Below, in pieces: positions 11,135 to 22,975 of a DNA stretch of 64,000 nt. The position numbers were made by a program, and so were the translations under genes. The notes below the pieces were generated by a model that saw nothing but the letters and a program-made list of their open reading frames with translations, was not told the origin of the DNA and made no database searches. This DNA comes from Norana najaformis (taxonomy: Eukaryota > Annelida > Clitellata > Crassiclitellata > Hormogastridae): positions 31,448,005-31,512,004 of the forward strand of contig OZ029917.1 of the NCBI GenBank assembly GCA_964023275.1. Reading direction: 5' to 3'. Positions within the stretch are counted from its first letter, which is position 1; each line of letters starts with the position of its first letter.

Positions 11135-11225
11135 ACGACACTGTTTAGGGACCTTGAGCAAGTCCTTCACTTACAGTTGCTCAGCGCCATCGATTGATGC
11201 CTAGTCATTAGACAGTGGCGCGGAA
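11135..11225 (+). repeat. SINE fragment with LINE-type 3' tail
   Basis: The 5' part (ccttgagcaagtccttcac and flanks) matches the body of the tRNA-headed element at 28628-28770. The 3' part, gcgccatcgattgatgccta through gtggcgc, matches the terminal module of LINE copies elsewhere in the window. This joins a SINE body to a LINE 3' end, as expected when a SINE uses a partner LINE's reverse transcriptase. Confidence 0.6.
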
Positions 11226-12198
11226 TAAATGCAGAAATAACACTGGCTAATCGAGCGTATGGTTCTACATAAGCGTATTAAAGTGCGTGTGTAGCTGTGT
11301 GCGCGTGCGTCTGCTAAGTCGATCGGGCGATGGTCGTTGCGTTGCAAGACCTGCATTATGTAGGCGCATATGGCGTATAGCGTAAGGAGTGCCATGATCG
11401 ATGCAAAGCTTCTATTCAAGGCTTTATAGCTCATTTGCGTTTACGAAATACATGGCTAATATGCGTCAACATATGCAGGACAGCTTATTTCTAGTTCAAA
11501 ATAAAACTGTACAGTGCACTTATACATATGTGTATGTGTGTGCTACTACTGTGGGTCATTTAGATCTGTCTCCTATATGTGGGTTACAGTCAGAGGATGA
11601 ATTATGCCTGTACACGGCGGTAGACAACGAATGTACACACATCCATTTAGGATATATGCATGTAATATTTATGCATAAGTATAGATATGCACATGTTTAC
11701 AAAATATAATGATTTGTCGCTGTGCCTGACTGTATATTAAGTATGACCGATATATGTATGTATGTACATAAGAGAAAGCTTTTAACGTGTCAAGACAAGT
11801 AGGCCAAATTGATTGCCTACTAGGTCTATTCAGGATTGAAGGAGCCAGCAGACAAGCATCGTTTAATAACGAAGGCTCTTATAACTTAGCCATATATAGT
11901 GAATATGTCTTATAAACATATTTGTCTGTAATGTATGTAGCTGACTGTTTATACAGCACCTTTCAGGAATCCTTATTCAAAGTGCTAAACACATCACACA
12001 GGCGCCAGTTACTGTGAATATGCTTCACTTGTAACTCTGCACAGTACATATTATATATATATATATGTGCGTATGTGTGTGTTTTTTTTCTTATTATTAT
12101 TTGTGATGTAACATTACTATAGCATTGAATATTTATAGCAAATCTGTGTGTGTGTGAAAGCCTCTTTTCTTTGTAGACAATATCGTTGTCTATATATA
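11226..12198. other. Spacer with AT-rich and TA-rich tracts
   Basis: Open frames of up to 102 residues are present but none shows a domain. No RNA gene or repeat family was recognised beyond short TATATA tracts. Confidence 0.45.
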
Positions 12199-12203
12199 TG
12201 TGT

Positions 12204-12270
<67 letters not shown>
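12199..12270 (+). repeat. TG dinucleotide microsatellite
   Basis: About 36 TG units with one TA interruption near the left end. Open frames such as poly Cys-Val or His-Thr here are artefacts. Confidence 0.97.
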
Positions 12271-12273
<3 letters not shown>

Positions 12274-14090
12274 CAAATGACACTATTGCTCCTTATCCTG
12301 CAACTTTTTCTTGACGTCGTCATCTTGCAGTATAAAAGCTGCCTCCCTTTTCAACGGACTGACGTGGATTGCAGAAGACTGAGTTAATCTCCGCCAATGT
12401 TCTCTATTTTATTATCGCAGTGGGCTCACTCACCTACGCCCGGGGCAGTAGGCTAACATTTGGGACCTGCGCTCTGCAGGTCCGTGCAAGATTATACATC
12501 GATTAGGCATAAACTAAACGCATATAAATTCGAGTTGTGTTTAAAGAAAAAGACTAAGGACAAGCCACACTTATTTTGGCGTAGGTGTCTCACTTTTGTC
12601 TTTATGTGATTGCCAATAAACGTACACGGACATGATTCGGGTTGGTTGTTTGGACACAATTCGAAAAGTCTTGTTTCTTACCAGACAGTCCAGATGAAGT
12701 GAACTACGCATTTTTATCGGTACATTCGTGATGCTGAAACCTTATGAATGCAGCTCCGTACTAGACACTTGGGAGGTGCACATGCATGGGACATACATGT
12801 ATACTAGCTGAGTTCTTCATTTCCGAGGACGTAGGACACTACACCGTCAAATGTCTTGATCATTCCTTCATTAAATTTCTCAGTCGCAGTATATCTGAAG
12901 TTGCGTTGTCGTTTATAACAAGCCTGCTTATATTCGTCGTCAGTTCCATCACGTAGCTTAACTTCGCTGCTAATCTGACTCTGACACTCTTGTCTTATCC
13001 AGCATCAACGTAGCTGTTTGCATCTGTCAAATCGCATAACTCAAACACCGTCCATTTTAGCAAATTGTCTTCTGGAAATCTGCAGTCCAAGTGGTTGCTC
13101 CCTGGATGAACCGGATTACAGCGGTTGTGTCTAAGTCTTCGTACTTGCTTATCAGCTGTTTAACATCATCACTCCGCTATACGCTTTCTAGAGATAACAG
13201 GGAGCACAACTTGACAGTCTTTATTTTCACTAACTGATGTGTTTCGACCGTCGTTAAACAGCTATTCTGGAAAATTTTACAGAGCCAGCTAATGTGGGGC
13301 ATGGAAGTCTTGTCTTTGCATCATTAGGATAGTAAGATAAACCTGCCAGCAGCTATAACAGTCAGCTAACTCTAACTGTGAAATAACACTCGCACTCACG
13401 AAATTTATGCACTGACAGGAAAGGGTTGTGCGCACTATTCTCAAAAGTCGTGCGCGCTCACGCGCGCTTCTTAGAGGGAACACTCGTCATCAGAGGACAG
13501 TGTTAGAAAGACTGAAGCAAAACTGAGTGTTTACCTATTAAGCGGTTGTTTTATAATATTCCTAAGAAACTTTACCTTCTCAAACATTTTCGAGTATCCT
13601 ATTTAATCTTGTAAAATGTTAGACATTGGAGTACATAACCATGACCTATACGCAGGTGTCTGAGGCAGAACCCGGCTGAGCCTATCTTTTGCAAATTTTT
13701 ATTGAAATTTTACTTTTCGAATTCATTGCAGTATCCGCAGCAAGGTCATTCAGAGGTCATCCAAGCAAAACAAATATGTAAAAGCTACTACATGTGTGGT
13801 AGTCTCCCATCAGTTCCTTAATCTGTAACGTGGTCTTAATACTTATTCATTGTTCACCCTAGAGTGTGGATGGGAGGTTAACTAATGGGGCTGAACTTCA
13901 CAAGGGTGTTTGAAACCAACCCCGTGACTATTTTTTCATCACAGTTGAATTGACTTTCGCTCTACTGGATCGGCTCTTCCAGCCTTCGGCAAAAGCTAAC
14001 CCTGATTTTTCGGCTTGAGTTTGTTTGATGCGCTATCGGTTCATGCGGTTTTGCATGTCTTATTTAGTCTATTATTGTCATTTTTTGAAT
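12271..14090. other. Spacer, nothing recognised
   Basis: No coding or repeat family was identified. A short GC hairpin (gcgcgctcacgcgcgc) lies near 13451. CpG density is high. Confidence 0.5.
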
Positions 14091-14640
14091 TCAGAGGATA
14101 ATATCCCCAGCGTAAGATGAACATTTTATGTTTAACAGACTTGTTACATCTTCCCTTATGCCTGGCTCGATGAAAGTGCCGTGCAAAGCGATTGCGTTAA
14201 AGCGCTGGATGGCTACAGAAAGGCGTTGAAACAAGAATAAAGTCTCCCTTTTGTATCCCAACACTTGAGTTAGGTAATGACCAAGTTTCTTGAGGAAGCT
14301 GAAGCTTTCGTGGTTTATGGGGCCAAGAGTTTCGAAGGCCTGACGGACAAAGCAGTGTGTCGATAGGATGTCAGTATATTTTGTCATCTTTCGTTCTGCT
14401 ATAATCTCAGCAGCAGCAGCAGCACCCGCGACCTCTGCCGTTCTGGATCGATATGAGTCTGCCAGTGTGTCGATTACTGTTATGTCCCGGGTCAGACATC
14501 TAATCCCCTCCCAACGAATCAGATTTGCGCCTTTGTACCGGCGACTGTCGGATCTGACCAGTCCAGCTGATTCTTTACTTGATGGAAAGCCAGCTTTCAC
14601 GAGGGCAATCCGCACGATGTCATAATTTATATTATTATTA
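14091..14640 (-). pseudogene. LINE reverse-transcriptase C-terminal region
   Basis: A 192-residue minus-strand frame matches the conserved C-terminal tail of a widespread non-LTR retrotransposon polyprotein. The signature blocks, in order, are GLVRSDSRRYKGANLI, GIRCLTRDITVIDTLA, a GAAAAAE stretch, FVRQAFETLGPINHESFSFL and LFLFQRLSVAIQRFNAIAL. The real homology begins near 14640; the N-terminal Asn/Lys-rich residues come from an AT-rich flank, so the copy is 5'-truncated. No stop interrupts the homologous part. It lies about 270 bases upstream of the cystine-knot exon, on the opposite strand, in the presumed intron. Confidence 0.82.
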
Positions 14641-14907
14641 CTATTTTTATTTATTTTTTTAAGTATCACAGGATTTTAATGTTTGTAAAAATTATTAGTA
14701 ATAAATTAATTTATTAATACATTAATTAGTTGATTGATTATTCTTGCCTGTGTGTTTATACTTAACCTTTTAAAGTCTGATGTCGAAAGGTTCGCCCTTT
14801 AACCACTTGACTATATGCTGCGTTGCTCGTACAGACAGACGCTTTCAGACGCAGCGTTGCCTGTAACAACCCACGATAGCAGTTGTTATGACTCATTTCT
14901 GTTTCAG

Positions 14908-15350
14908 GAAACGGTGATGTTGGTTGTCGAGGTCTTCGATCGAAGAGATATATTTCGGATGGATTCTGTCGGACGCTGAAGCCGATATCCGAAGTCCTCT
15001 GCACAGGGTACTGCATTCCTGAGCGCTACCAACCCTGGTACCCGGAGTTCATGCAGATCTGGGGCCGGGCCAAGGTCATGGAGTACCGTTGTGTCGACGG
15101 CGTCGTTCACAACCAGAGAATCAGACTCATGTGCGACAACGGCAAGATGAGGGTCTACAAGGTTCGAGTCGTCAAGAGTTGCTCCTGCCGGAAGCACGTC
15201 CGACCGCCTTCGTCGTCATCGTCGTCTGTGCCGTTCAGTCGATCGCATCAGTCGCCGTCTGCGTCGGCTGCTGAGACGACACCTACCAGAAGACACAACA
15301 GACAGCGGCACCACAGCAAGAAACGACCAAAGCAGCAGACGAACGCGTGA
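14908..15350 (+). CDS. Sclerostin/SOSTDC1-like cystine-knot protein, terminal exon
   Basis: A splice acceptor (actcatttctgtttcag, ending 14907) leads into 146 full codons ending at TGA 15348-15350. Numbering from the first full codon, eight cysteines lie at 6, 20, 31, 35, 61, 75, 91 and 93. C31-T-G-Y-C35 is the CxGxC element and C91-S-C93 the CxC end of a C-terminal cystine knot. Opening GCRGLRSKRYISDGFC, and QRIRLMC and YKVRVVKSCSCRKH later, are characteristic of the sclerostin/SOSTDC1 (Wise) branch, whose members are secreted antagonists that bind BMPs or the Wnt co-receptor LRP5/6. In vertebrates the gene has two exons with the intron just before GCRxLRS, the position found here. A Ser-rich then strongly basic tail (about residues 100-146) fits heparan-sulphate binding. 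The exon carrying the signal peptide was not found. An ATG at 15051 within the exon is internal, not the start. Confidence 0.88.
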
Positions 15351-15760
15351 ACAGCTTTCCCAATTGACTGTTTTATGCGGTCTATACATGTTCACTCGTA
15401 AATATGTCCTAACGAACGAGCGTCCTTTAAAATAATACTTACAACGGCATCTTCCTTCCCCTCAAAACATTCCTCATCTTTCACCCACTTTCGGACATCG
15501 TGGCGATACCAGTGCATGCAAAGTACAAAGTACTCGTGCATACTACGAAGCCCAATACTATGAAGCGTCATTCTCTACATCGGACCTAGCATTATTGGCA
15601 ACAAAACAAGTCACTTCCATCCGAATACAAGTTTATGATGCGACATTTTCGTTTCGTTCCCCACCAGTAAACCTTCGACTGCGTATCGCCCTGTATACTG
15701 ATTCGAACGAAGGAGGTTACGGTTGAGTGGTTTTTACAATAAAGCGCCCCTGCGGCGCTT
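15351..15760 (+). other. Likely 3' UTR of the cystine-knot gene
   Basis: No further coding sequence follows the stop. A consensus AATAAA polyadenylation hexamer lies at 15738-15743, about 390 bases downstream, followed by CG-rich then T-rich sequence. Transcript data would be needed to confirm that this is the site used. Confidence 0.5.
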
Positions 15761-18404
15761 CTTGAATAGCGTACTTGATATCTGTCACCATCGCTTCATC
15801 TGACTTCAGATACTCGGTGTTGCGCTTTATCGACTAGGTACACAACGTGGATTAACGAACTGTGCGGAAAAGTATTGCGTGACACCCATATCTAAGAACT
15901 GCACTTGTCTGGGGTGGAGAGTGATTGTGCACAAGAATCTTTTCGCTTGTTTAACAGCAAACTCTTTACGGCAGCAAAGAATTCGTCTCTTCAGCATTTT
16001 TGTGATGAACAATTTTACGCCATTCTGTCCTAAACTTGAAAGTAAAATCAACTGTGCGTTGAAACGACAAGCAGCTGACGCCAGGACAGACACCTTCTCT
16101 TATCTGCTAACATAATATACAGCTGCGAAGGGCTTGTACGCAAGTAGTCTGTATAGCCTACACTGAAGTTGCCAAACTGTGGATTCGGCTGTCGGGTGAC
16201 TAATTTCGCCCAAATGGATATAACTTCCTTCTCATTAGTTGTTCGATTAGAAATTGTGAAGCAAATTTGATAAGAAAACGTATGCCCCTGCAGATCCTAA
16301 ATCCCATCACAACGACTGTTTCTTAGTTAGAACATTCAGATCGTTTAAACCATTGGCAGTGTTCGCTAGTTCTGGTTTTCATGAATTCGTATGGATTGGC
16401 GTAATCTTTTGCATAATTCACACTCAGCTGGTATATTTTGAAACACATTTCTCTTAAAACGCCACCAAGAAACGTGTTGGCTTTTCATCTTTGAGGCAGC
16501 TGTTTGAATCCCATGCGTAGTGTCAGTTTGAGGAATGGTTGTCGAACCAATACACTCGTTACATAATGTTTCTGTGTTATTGGATTGCTGATTTAGCATA
16601 TGTACTTCAGTTGAAATATCTTTCAAACGCAAGCATAACGTCTGTGAGGGCTGTTATTGGTAGAGATGCATGAAATGAACAAATGCCTTGCCCTGACTTG
16701 CAGAATTTGTGAATACTACCTTCTTAGTCTGATATATTTTAAAATAAGAATCGCAATTTTAATTGCCTGTCAAGGACTTAGTTGTGTGCGGAATTCTACG
16801 AAAACCCTTGGAGGAAGACATTCGATATGCGGATTGATGATTGGTTCGAGATTACGTGGAGTTGTGTGCAGTTTTGGACAGTGTGTATGACTGCACAGAG
16901 TTTGAACAGGTTCTGGATGTATGCCGATCCAAACGAGATAATATATACACCCTGTAGTTGACATCAAGGGAGTTGACTCATTACAAGTTTAGTGACAATG
17001 CGAATTAAACGCTTGCTTACCTCATTATCATAACATGTATGACTGAGTCCAGCTTATATAATTGGTTACACTATTGAATGTTATTAAGCGTTAAGCTATT
17101 ACTGATGTCCAGACTAATGTGGGCTAAGATTTTCCAATGTACAGATTAACGCCTATACGTTTTTCTTCTGCAGATGATTAATCTTGTCGCTGTTGTCATG
17201 TTATTTACTGTTAGAATTTCGCTCGAATGTCGTTTATCCATCGATCTTGTGCTGTCGTTTCTGTGTCATGAATTTAGACATATATTTACTTTACCTTTCC
17301 TAATCTAAGCTTGATTCGCATTATTCAAGACTTGAAAATAGTATTTTACAAATGAAACAAGTTTGCACCATGACCTTTTCATATTTCTAGAGTTTGGTAA
17401 ATCTTAGGATCTTGCTTTGTAAAACTGTTGAAACAGTAATATCATACGTGCATGCGTTATTACATTTTCAGTGTATGAACAACATGACAACATTAGGGTT
17501 AGGATCGGATTGCCACATTTAATAGCATGTCTCGGCGCTTCCTATAAGCCCAACAACAGCAAACCCCTACTGAACAAGATGGTCCCCTGTCTCTGCCGTT
17601 GTTTAGGGAAGTTCCAAGTAAAGAAACTTCCAGAAACATATTTCTTTTCATCTTGAATTGCGGGGTTATGAGTTTTCTAGCCTCGTGTTTCGCATGACCA
17701 GTTACCTTCCTACGTTCTTGGAGTCTCATTGGAGGACTAACTTATAAGCCTAACCTAATCATTAACTCTTTACCAGGCAGAACTGGAGGAGTCTTAGTAT
17801 TTCACTTATAGGCTTCATCTCAGTGCTGAAGCCCACAGATCATAAATAACTTTAGATCGCGCTTTTTGCACGGTTTGACGAGGGCTTTTGATCGATAATT
17901 GACTATCGATGCTACTATCATTGTTGTTGCTCACTACGGAAATGCTTTGTTTTTACGCACAGGCATAATTCGATGATTGATCCAACTCTATCTTCGTGGC
18001 ATTTGAGTGTATTATTTATACGAATTTACGTAAAACGGAGACGAAACAAATTATAAGGCTGTCGGTTTAATTATATTCCTGTCTCGGTTTAATTATATTC
18101 CTGTCTTGTAATGATGAGTTTTACTTGAAAATTTCTGTTGCATTTAAACTGTCTGCCATTTGACACGTGTATATTCTAAGCTAAATAAATTGCTATTATT
18201 TTCAGCATCGTGTAATATTTAACCCAATGTCTTTTCGTTTGTATGTTGCTACCAAAAGAAGTATCGCTGAATGCATGTATTTGTTTTCTTGGATGTGTCA
18301 TGACAGTTAATATAGCGCTACTATTTACCTCTCCAGAGCGCTGCATACACGACTATCTAGTCTAAACAAGCGTGGTATAAGACAGCTTGAAAATGTTTGC
18401 TGAA
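15761..18404. other. Spacer, no gene supported
   Basis: A minus-strand frame at 16366-16632 (88 residues) has two Cys pairs (LCNEC, CELC) but no recognisable family, and I do not call it a gene. A 22-bp tandem duplication (cggtttaattatattcctgt plus ct) lies near 18063-18106. Otherwise AT-rich and featureless. Confidence 0.45.
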
Positions 18405-21400
18405 GAGAGTCAAATGCAACAGTATGTATATGCAACAGAAGACTGTTGCAAGAGTCAAATGCAACAGTATGTATATGCAACAGAAGACTGTTGCAAGAGT
18501 CAAATGCAACAGTATGTATGTGCAACAGAAGACTGTTGCAAGAGTCAAATGCAACAGTATGTATGTGCAACAGAAGACTGTTGCAAGAGTCAAATGCAAC
18601 AGTATGTATGTGCAACAGAAGACTGTTGCAAGAGTCAAATGCAACAGTATGTATGTGCAACAGAAGACTGTTGCATGCAACAGTATGTATGTGCAACAGA
18701 AGACTGTTGCAAGAGTCAAATGCAACAGTATGTATGTGCAACAGAAGACTGTTGCAAGAATCAAATGCAACAGTATGTATGTGCAACAGAAGACTGTTGC
18801 AAGAGTCAAATGCAACAGTATGTATGTGCAACAGAAGACTGTTGCAAGAGTCAAATGCAACAGTATGTGTGTGCAACAGAAGACTGTTGCAAGAGTCAAA
18901 TGCAACAGTATGTATGTGCAACAGAAGACTGTTGCAAGAGTCAAATGCAACAGTATGTATGTGCAACAGAAGACTGTTGCAAGAGTCAAATGCAACAGTA
19001 TGTATGTGCAACAGAAGACTGTTGCATGCAACAGTATGTATGTGCAACAGAAGACTGTTGCAAGAGTCAAATGCAACAGTATGTATGTGCAACAGAAGAC
19101 TGTTGCAAGAATCAAATGCAACAGTATGTATGTGCAACAGAAGACTGTTGCAAGAGTCAAATGCAACAGTATGTATGTGCAACAGAAGACTGTTGCAAGA
19201 GTCAAATGCAACAGTATGTGTGTGCAACAGAAGACTGTTGCAAGAGTCAAATGCAACAGTATGTATGTGCAACAGAAGACTGTTGCAAGAGTCAAATGCA
19301 ACAGTATGTATGTGCAACAGAAGACTGTTGCAAGAGTCAAATGCAACAGTATGTATGTGCAACAGAAGACTGTTGCATGCAACAGTATGTATGTGCAACA
19401 GAAGACTGTTGCAAGAGTCAAATGCAACAGTATGTATGTGCAACAGAAAACTGTTGCAAGAATCAAATGCAACAGTATGTATGTGCAACAGAAGACTGTT
19501 GCAAGAGTCAAATGCAACAGTATGTATGTGCAACAGAAGACTGTTGCAAGAGTCAAATGCAACAGTATGTATGTGCAACAGAAGACTGTTGCAAGAGTCA
19601 AATGCAACAGTATGTATGTGCAACAGAAGACTGTTGCAAGAGTCAAATGCAACAGTATGTATGTGCAACAGAAGACTGTTGCAAGAGTCAAATGCAACAG
19701 TATGTATGTGCAACAGAAGACTGTTGCAAGAGTCAAATGCAACAGTATGTATGTGCAACAGAAGACTGTTGCAAGAGTCAAATGCAACAGTATGTATGTG
19801 CAACAGAAGACTGTTGCATGCAACAGTATGTATGTGCAACAGAAGACTGTTGCAAGAGTCAAATGCAACAGTATGTATGTGCAACAGAAGACTGTTGCAA
19901 GAATCAAATGCAACAGTATGTATGTGCAACAGAAGACTGTTGCAAGAGTCAAATGCAACAGTATGTATGTGCAACAGAAGACTGTTGCAAGAGTCAAATG
20001 CAACAGTATGTATGTGCAACAGAAGACTGTTGCAAGAGTCAAATGCAACAGTATGTATGTGCAACAGAAGACTGTTGCAAGAGTCAAATGCAACAGTATG
20101 TATGTGCAACAGAAGACTGTTGCAAGAGTCAAATGCAACAGTATGTATGTGCAACAGAAGACTGTTGCATGCAACAGTATGTATGTGCAACAGAAGACTG
20201 TTGCAAGAGTCAAATGCAACAGTATGTATGTGCAACAGAAGACTGTTGCATGCAACAGTATGTATGTGCAACAGAAGACTGTTGCAAGAGTCAAATGCAA
20301 CAGTATGTATGTGCAACAGAAGACTGTTGCAAGAATCAAATGCAACAGTATGTATGTGCAACAGAAGACTGTTGCAAGAGTCAAATGCAACAGTATGTAT
20401 GTGCAACAGAAGACTGTTGCAAGAGTCAAATGCAACAGTATGTGTGTGCAACAGAAGACTGTTGCAAGAGTCAAATGCAACAGTATGTATGTGCAACAGA
20501 AGACTGTTGCAAGAGTCAAATGCAACAGTATGTATGTGCAACAGAAGACTGTTGCAAGAGTCAAATGCAACAGTATGTATGTGCAACAGAAGACTGTTGC
20601 ATGCAACAGTATGTATGTGCAACAGAAGACTGTTGCAAGAGTCAAATGCAACAGTATGTATGTGCAACAGAAGACTGTTGCAAGAATCAAATGCAACAGT
20701 ATGTATGTGCAACAGAAGACTGTTGCAAGAGTCAAATGCAACAGTATGTATGTGCAACAGAAGACTGTTGCAAGAGTCAAATGCAACAGTATGTGTGTGC
20801 AACAGAAGACTGTTGCAAGAGTCAAATGCAACAGTATGTATGTGCAACAGAAGACTGTTGCAAGAGTCAAATGCAACAGTATGTATGTGCAACAGAATAC
20901 TGTTGCAAGAGTCAAATGCAACAGTATGTATGTGCAACAGAAGACTGTTGCAAGAATCAAATGCAACAGTATGTGTGTGCAACAGAAGACTGTTGCAAGA
21001 GTCAAATGCAACAGTATGTATGTGCAACAGAAGACTGTTGCAAGAGTCAAATGCAACAGTATGTATGTGCAACAGAAGACTGTTGCAAGAGTCAAATGCA
21101 ACAGTATGTATGTGCAACAGAAGACTGTTGCATGCAACAGTATGTATGTGCAACAGAAGACTGTTGCAAGAGTCAAATGCAACAGTATGTATGTGCAACA
21201 GAAGACTGTTGCAAGAATCAAATGCAACAGTATGTATGTGCAACAGAAGACTGTTGCAAGAGTCAAATGCAACAGTATGTATGTGCAACAGAAGACTGTT
21301 GCAAGAGTCAAATGCAACAGTATGTGTGTGCAACAGAAGACTGTTGCAAGAGTCAAATGCAACAGTATGTATGTGCAACAGAAGACTGTTGCAAGAGTCA

Positions 21401-21793
21401 AATGCAACAGTATGTATGTGCAACAGAATACTGTTGCAAGAGTCAAATGCAACAGTATGTATGTGCAACAGAAGACTGTTGCATGCAACAGTATGTATGT
21501 GCAACAGAAGACTGTTGCAAGAGTCAAATGCAACAGTATGTATGTGCAACAGAAGACTGTTGCAAGAATCAAATGCAACAGTATGTATGTGCAACAGAAG
21601 ACTGTTGCAAGAGTCAAATGCAACAGTATGTATGTGCAACAGAAGACTGTTGCAAGAGTCAAATGCAACAGTATGTGTGTGCAACAGAAGACTGTTGCAA
21701 GAGTCAAATGCAACAGTATGTATGTGCAACAGAAGACTGTTGCAAGAGTCAAATGCAACAGTATGTATGTGCAACAGAAGACTGTTGCAAGAG
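18405..21793 (+). repeat. 3.4-kb array of a 45-bp unit with 351-bp higher-order structure
   Basis: The main unit is gcaacagtatgtatgtgcaa, cagaagactgttgcaagagt, caaat: 45 bases. A 36-base variant lacks the aagagtcaa block and forms gcatgc junctions at 18673, 19024, 19375, 19816, 20167, 20248, 20599, 21130 and 21481. About 76 units in all. Both unit sizes are multiples of three and stop-free, so at least five frames stay open for more than 1100 codons (plus strand KSQMQQYVCATEDCC; minus strand HIHTVAFDSCNSLLL). Open frames in several phases on both strands, with no flanking domain, indicate a satellite-like array and not a gene. Each unit contains a 7-bp hairpin, gcaacag-aaga-ctgttgc. Confidence 0.97.
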
Positions 21794-22844
21794 GAAGGTC
21801 CAACGCCGAAGAATGTACGGTGGGATCGAAATAATTTGCAGCATTAATTCGCTACATGCAGGCATATAATTCTAACAGTAGTATACATACATGCAATGTC
21901 ACATATATTAGGTATAAGGTACGTACCTAGTGTTTCAAATTTACACATCCTCGTATTTCATTTATGCTGCCCTGGATGTCATATATGATTTTAAAGTTGT
22001 TTTGGCAACGAACCACCTGTGAACTAATGCATGAGCAGCGGGTGGTTGGTTAGTCTGTAATTAGGACAGGTGGCCTTACTGCCCTGGATCATACGTGGCC
22101 TAAAGCGAAACGATCAGGCACGGAGCAACTAGGTCAGCTGCATGGCAGGTATGCTTAACCGAATAGTCACGACATTTTCCTAAAAGCCTCTGACGATGAC
22201 AGTGCTAATGCTTCATCCCTCACCCACTTAATCCATCGCAACAAGACACTGAATCATTAAACGAAAGCCGTTGCAGCACGAAATGTTTTGATGACCAAAA
22301 AGGTAATAAGAAAGGTAATAAGCCTGAACGATTACTTGCTCAGGTTTGGCACAGTTACTGTGGCCTGATACGAGACATTTCTATCCGATGACCGACTATC
22401 TGGACATAGTCACTGTGTTTACCCGCAAGCAATGATTTAGCCGACCTCGTTGCAGTAGGTCAATAATTATTGTGCGTGGAAATCTATATAATAAAGTTAT
22501 CCCTGTTCCCTGTTGATCGATGGCCAAAAGATGTGCCATGATGACACCGCCGCCATATTATGGTCCGTGTATATGCATGCATTGGTTGTGATGTCGGTCG
22601 GCCGTCTGTTGATCTTTCAGTGTTGTTTAGGCAGCTGGTTTTCCAACATGTTGTGCTGAGCTGGTGTTTCGTTGTCATGCAATGCAATTCATAAAGCAGG
22701 TTTGCTATTGTGGTTGGCGCTTCACCTCTAAAGCTCTTACACAAAGAAGATAACGATGGACTGGTTTGGTCAAGAATTAAACAAATGGAATCGGCTTCTG
22801 CGAGAAAACTCTCCTTACCATCCAAAACAGGGAGCGGTGCTATT
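21794..22844. other. Spacer, no gene supported
   Basis: A minus-strand open frame of 113 residues (22484-22825) has no recognisable domain. A loose match to 190-225 lies at 22030-22075. No RNA gene is visible. Confidence 0.4.
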
Positions 22845-22975
22845 CTAATCCAAAGACTTATATAGCGCCGTTATCATAATGGCCAAGGCATCAGTCGATT
22901 GTCGCTTCAAGTCAAAATCGCATTCAAAAATCATAATCCGTTGGAGAAGCCGGGTCGAATTCCGATAGGTCAGAG
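22845..22975 (-). mobile_element. LINE 3' end, copy 1 of an inverted pair
   Basis: The reverse complement aligns along its length with 49810-49940, through gaattcgacccggcttctcc, aacgg, gatttttga, gatttgacttgaagcgac and tgatgcctt.g.catta. It ends with the 'aacggcgctatataag' terminus. Only the 3' untranslated tail is present. Confidence 0.7.

Noticed and set aside
15051-15350. 99-residue gene starting at ATG 15051
   Set aside because: The ATG is internal to the cystine-knot exon; the conserved upstream cysteines from 14925 are in the same frame after a splice acceptor.
16366-16632. 88-residue frame with two Cys pairs as a zinc-binding gene
   Set aside because: No family pattern, no splice context and no homologous copy in the window; spacing of the pairs is not a known finger.
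18405-21793. CRISPR-like array (regular repeats with inverted symmetry)
   Set aside because: There are no unique spacers; units are contiguous variants of one sequence in a eukaryotic context.
18325-21869. Open frames of more than 1100 codons on both strands, Cys-rich on the plus strand
   Set aside because: Both unit lengths (45 and 36) are multiples of three without stops, so five frames are open at once; no signal peptide, domain or gene flank. A tandem array, not a secreted Cys-rich protein.
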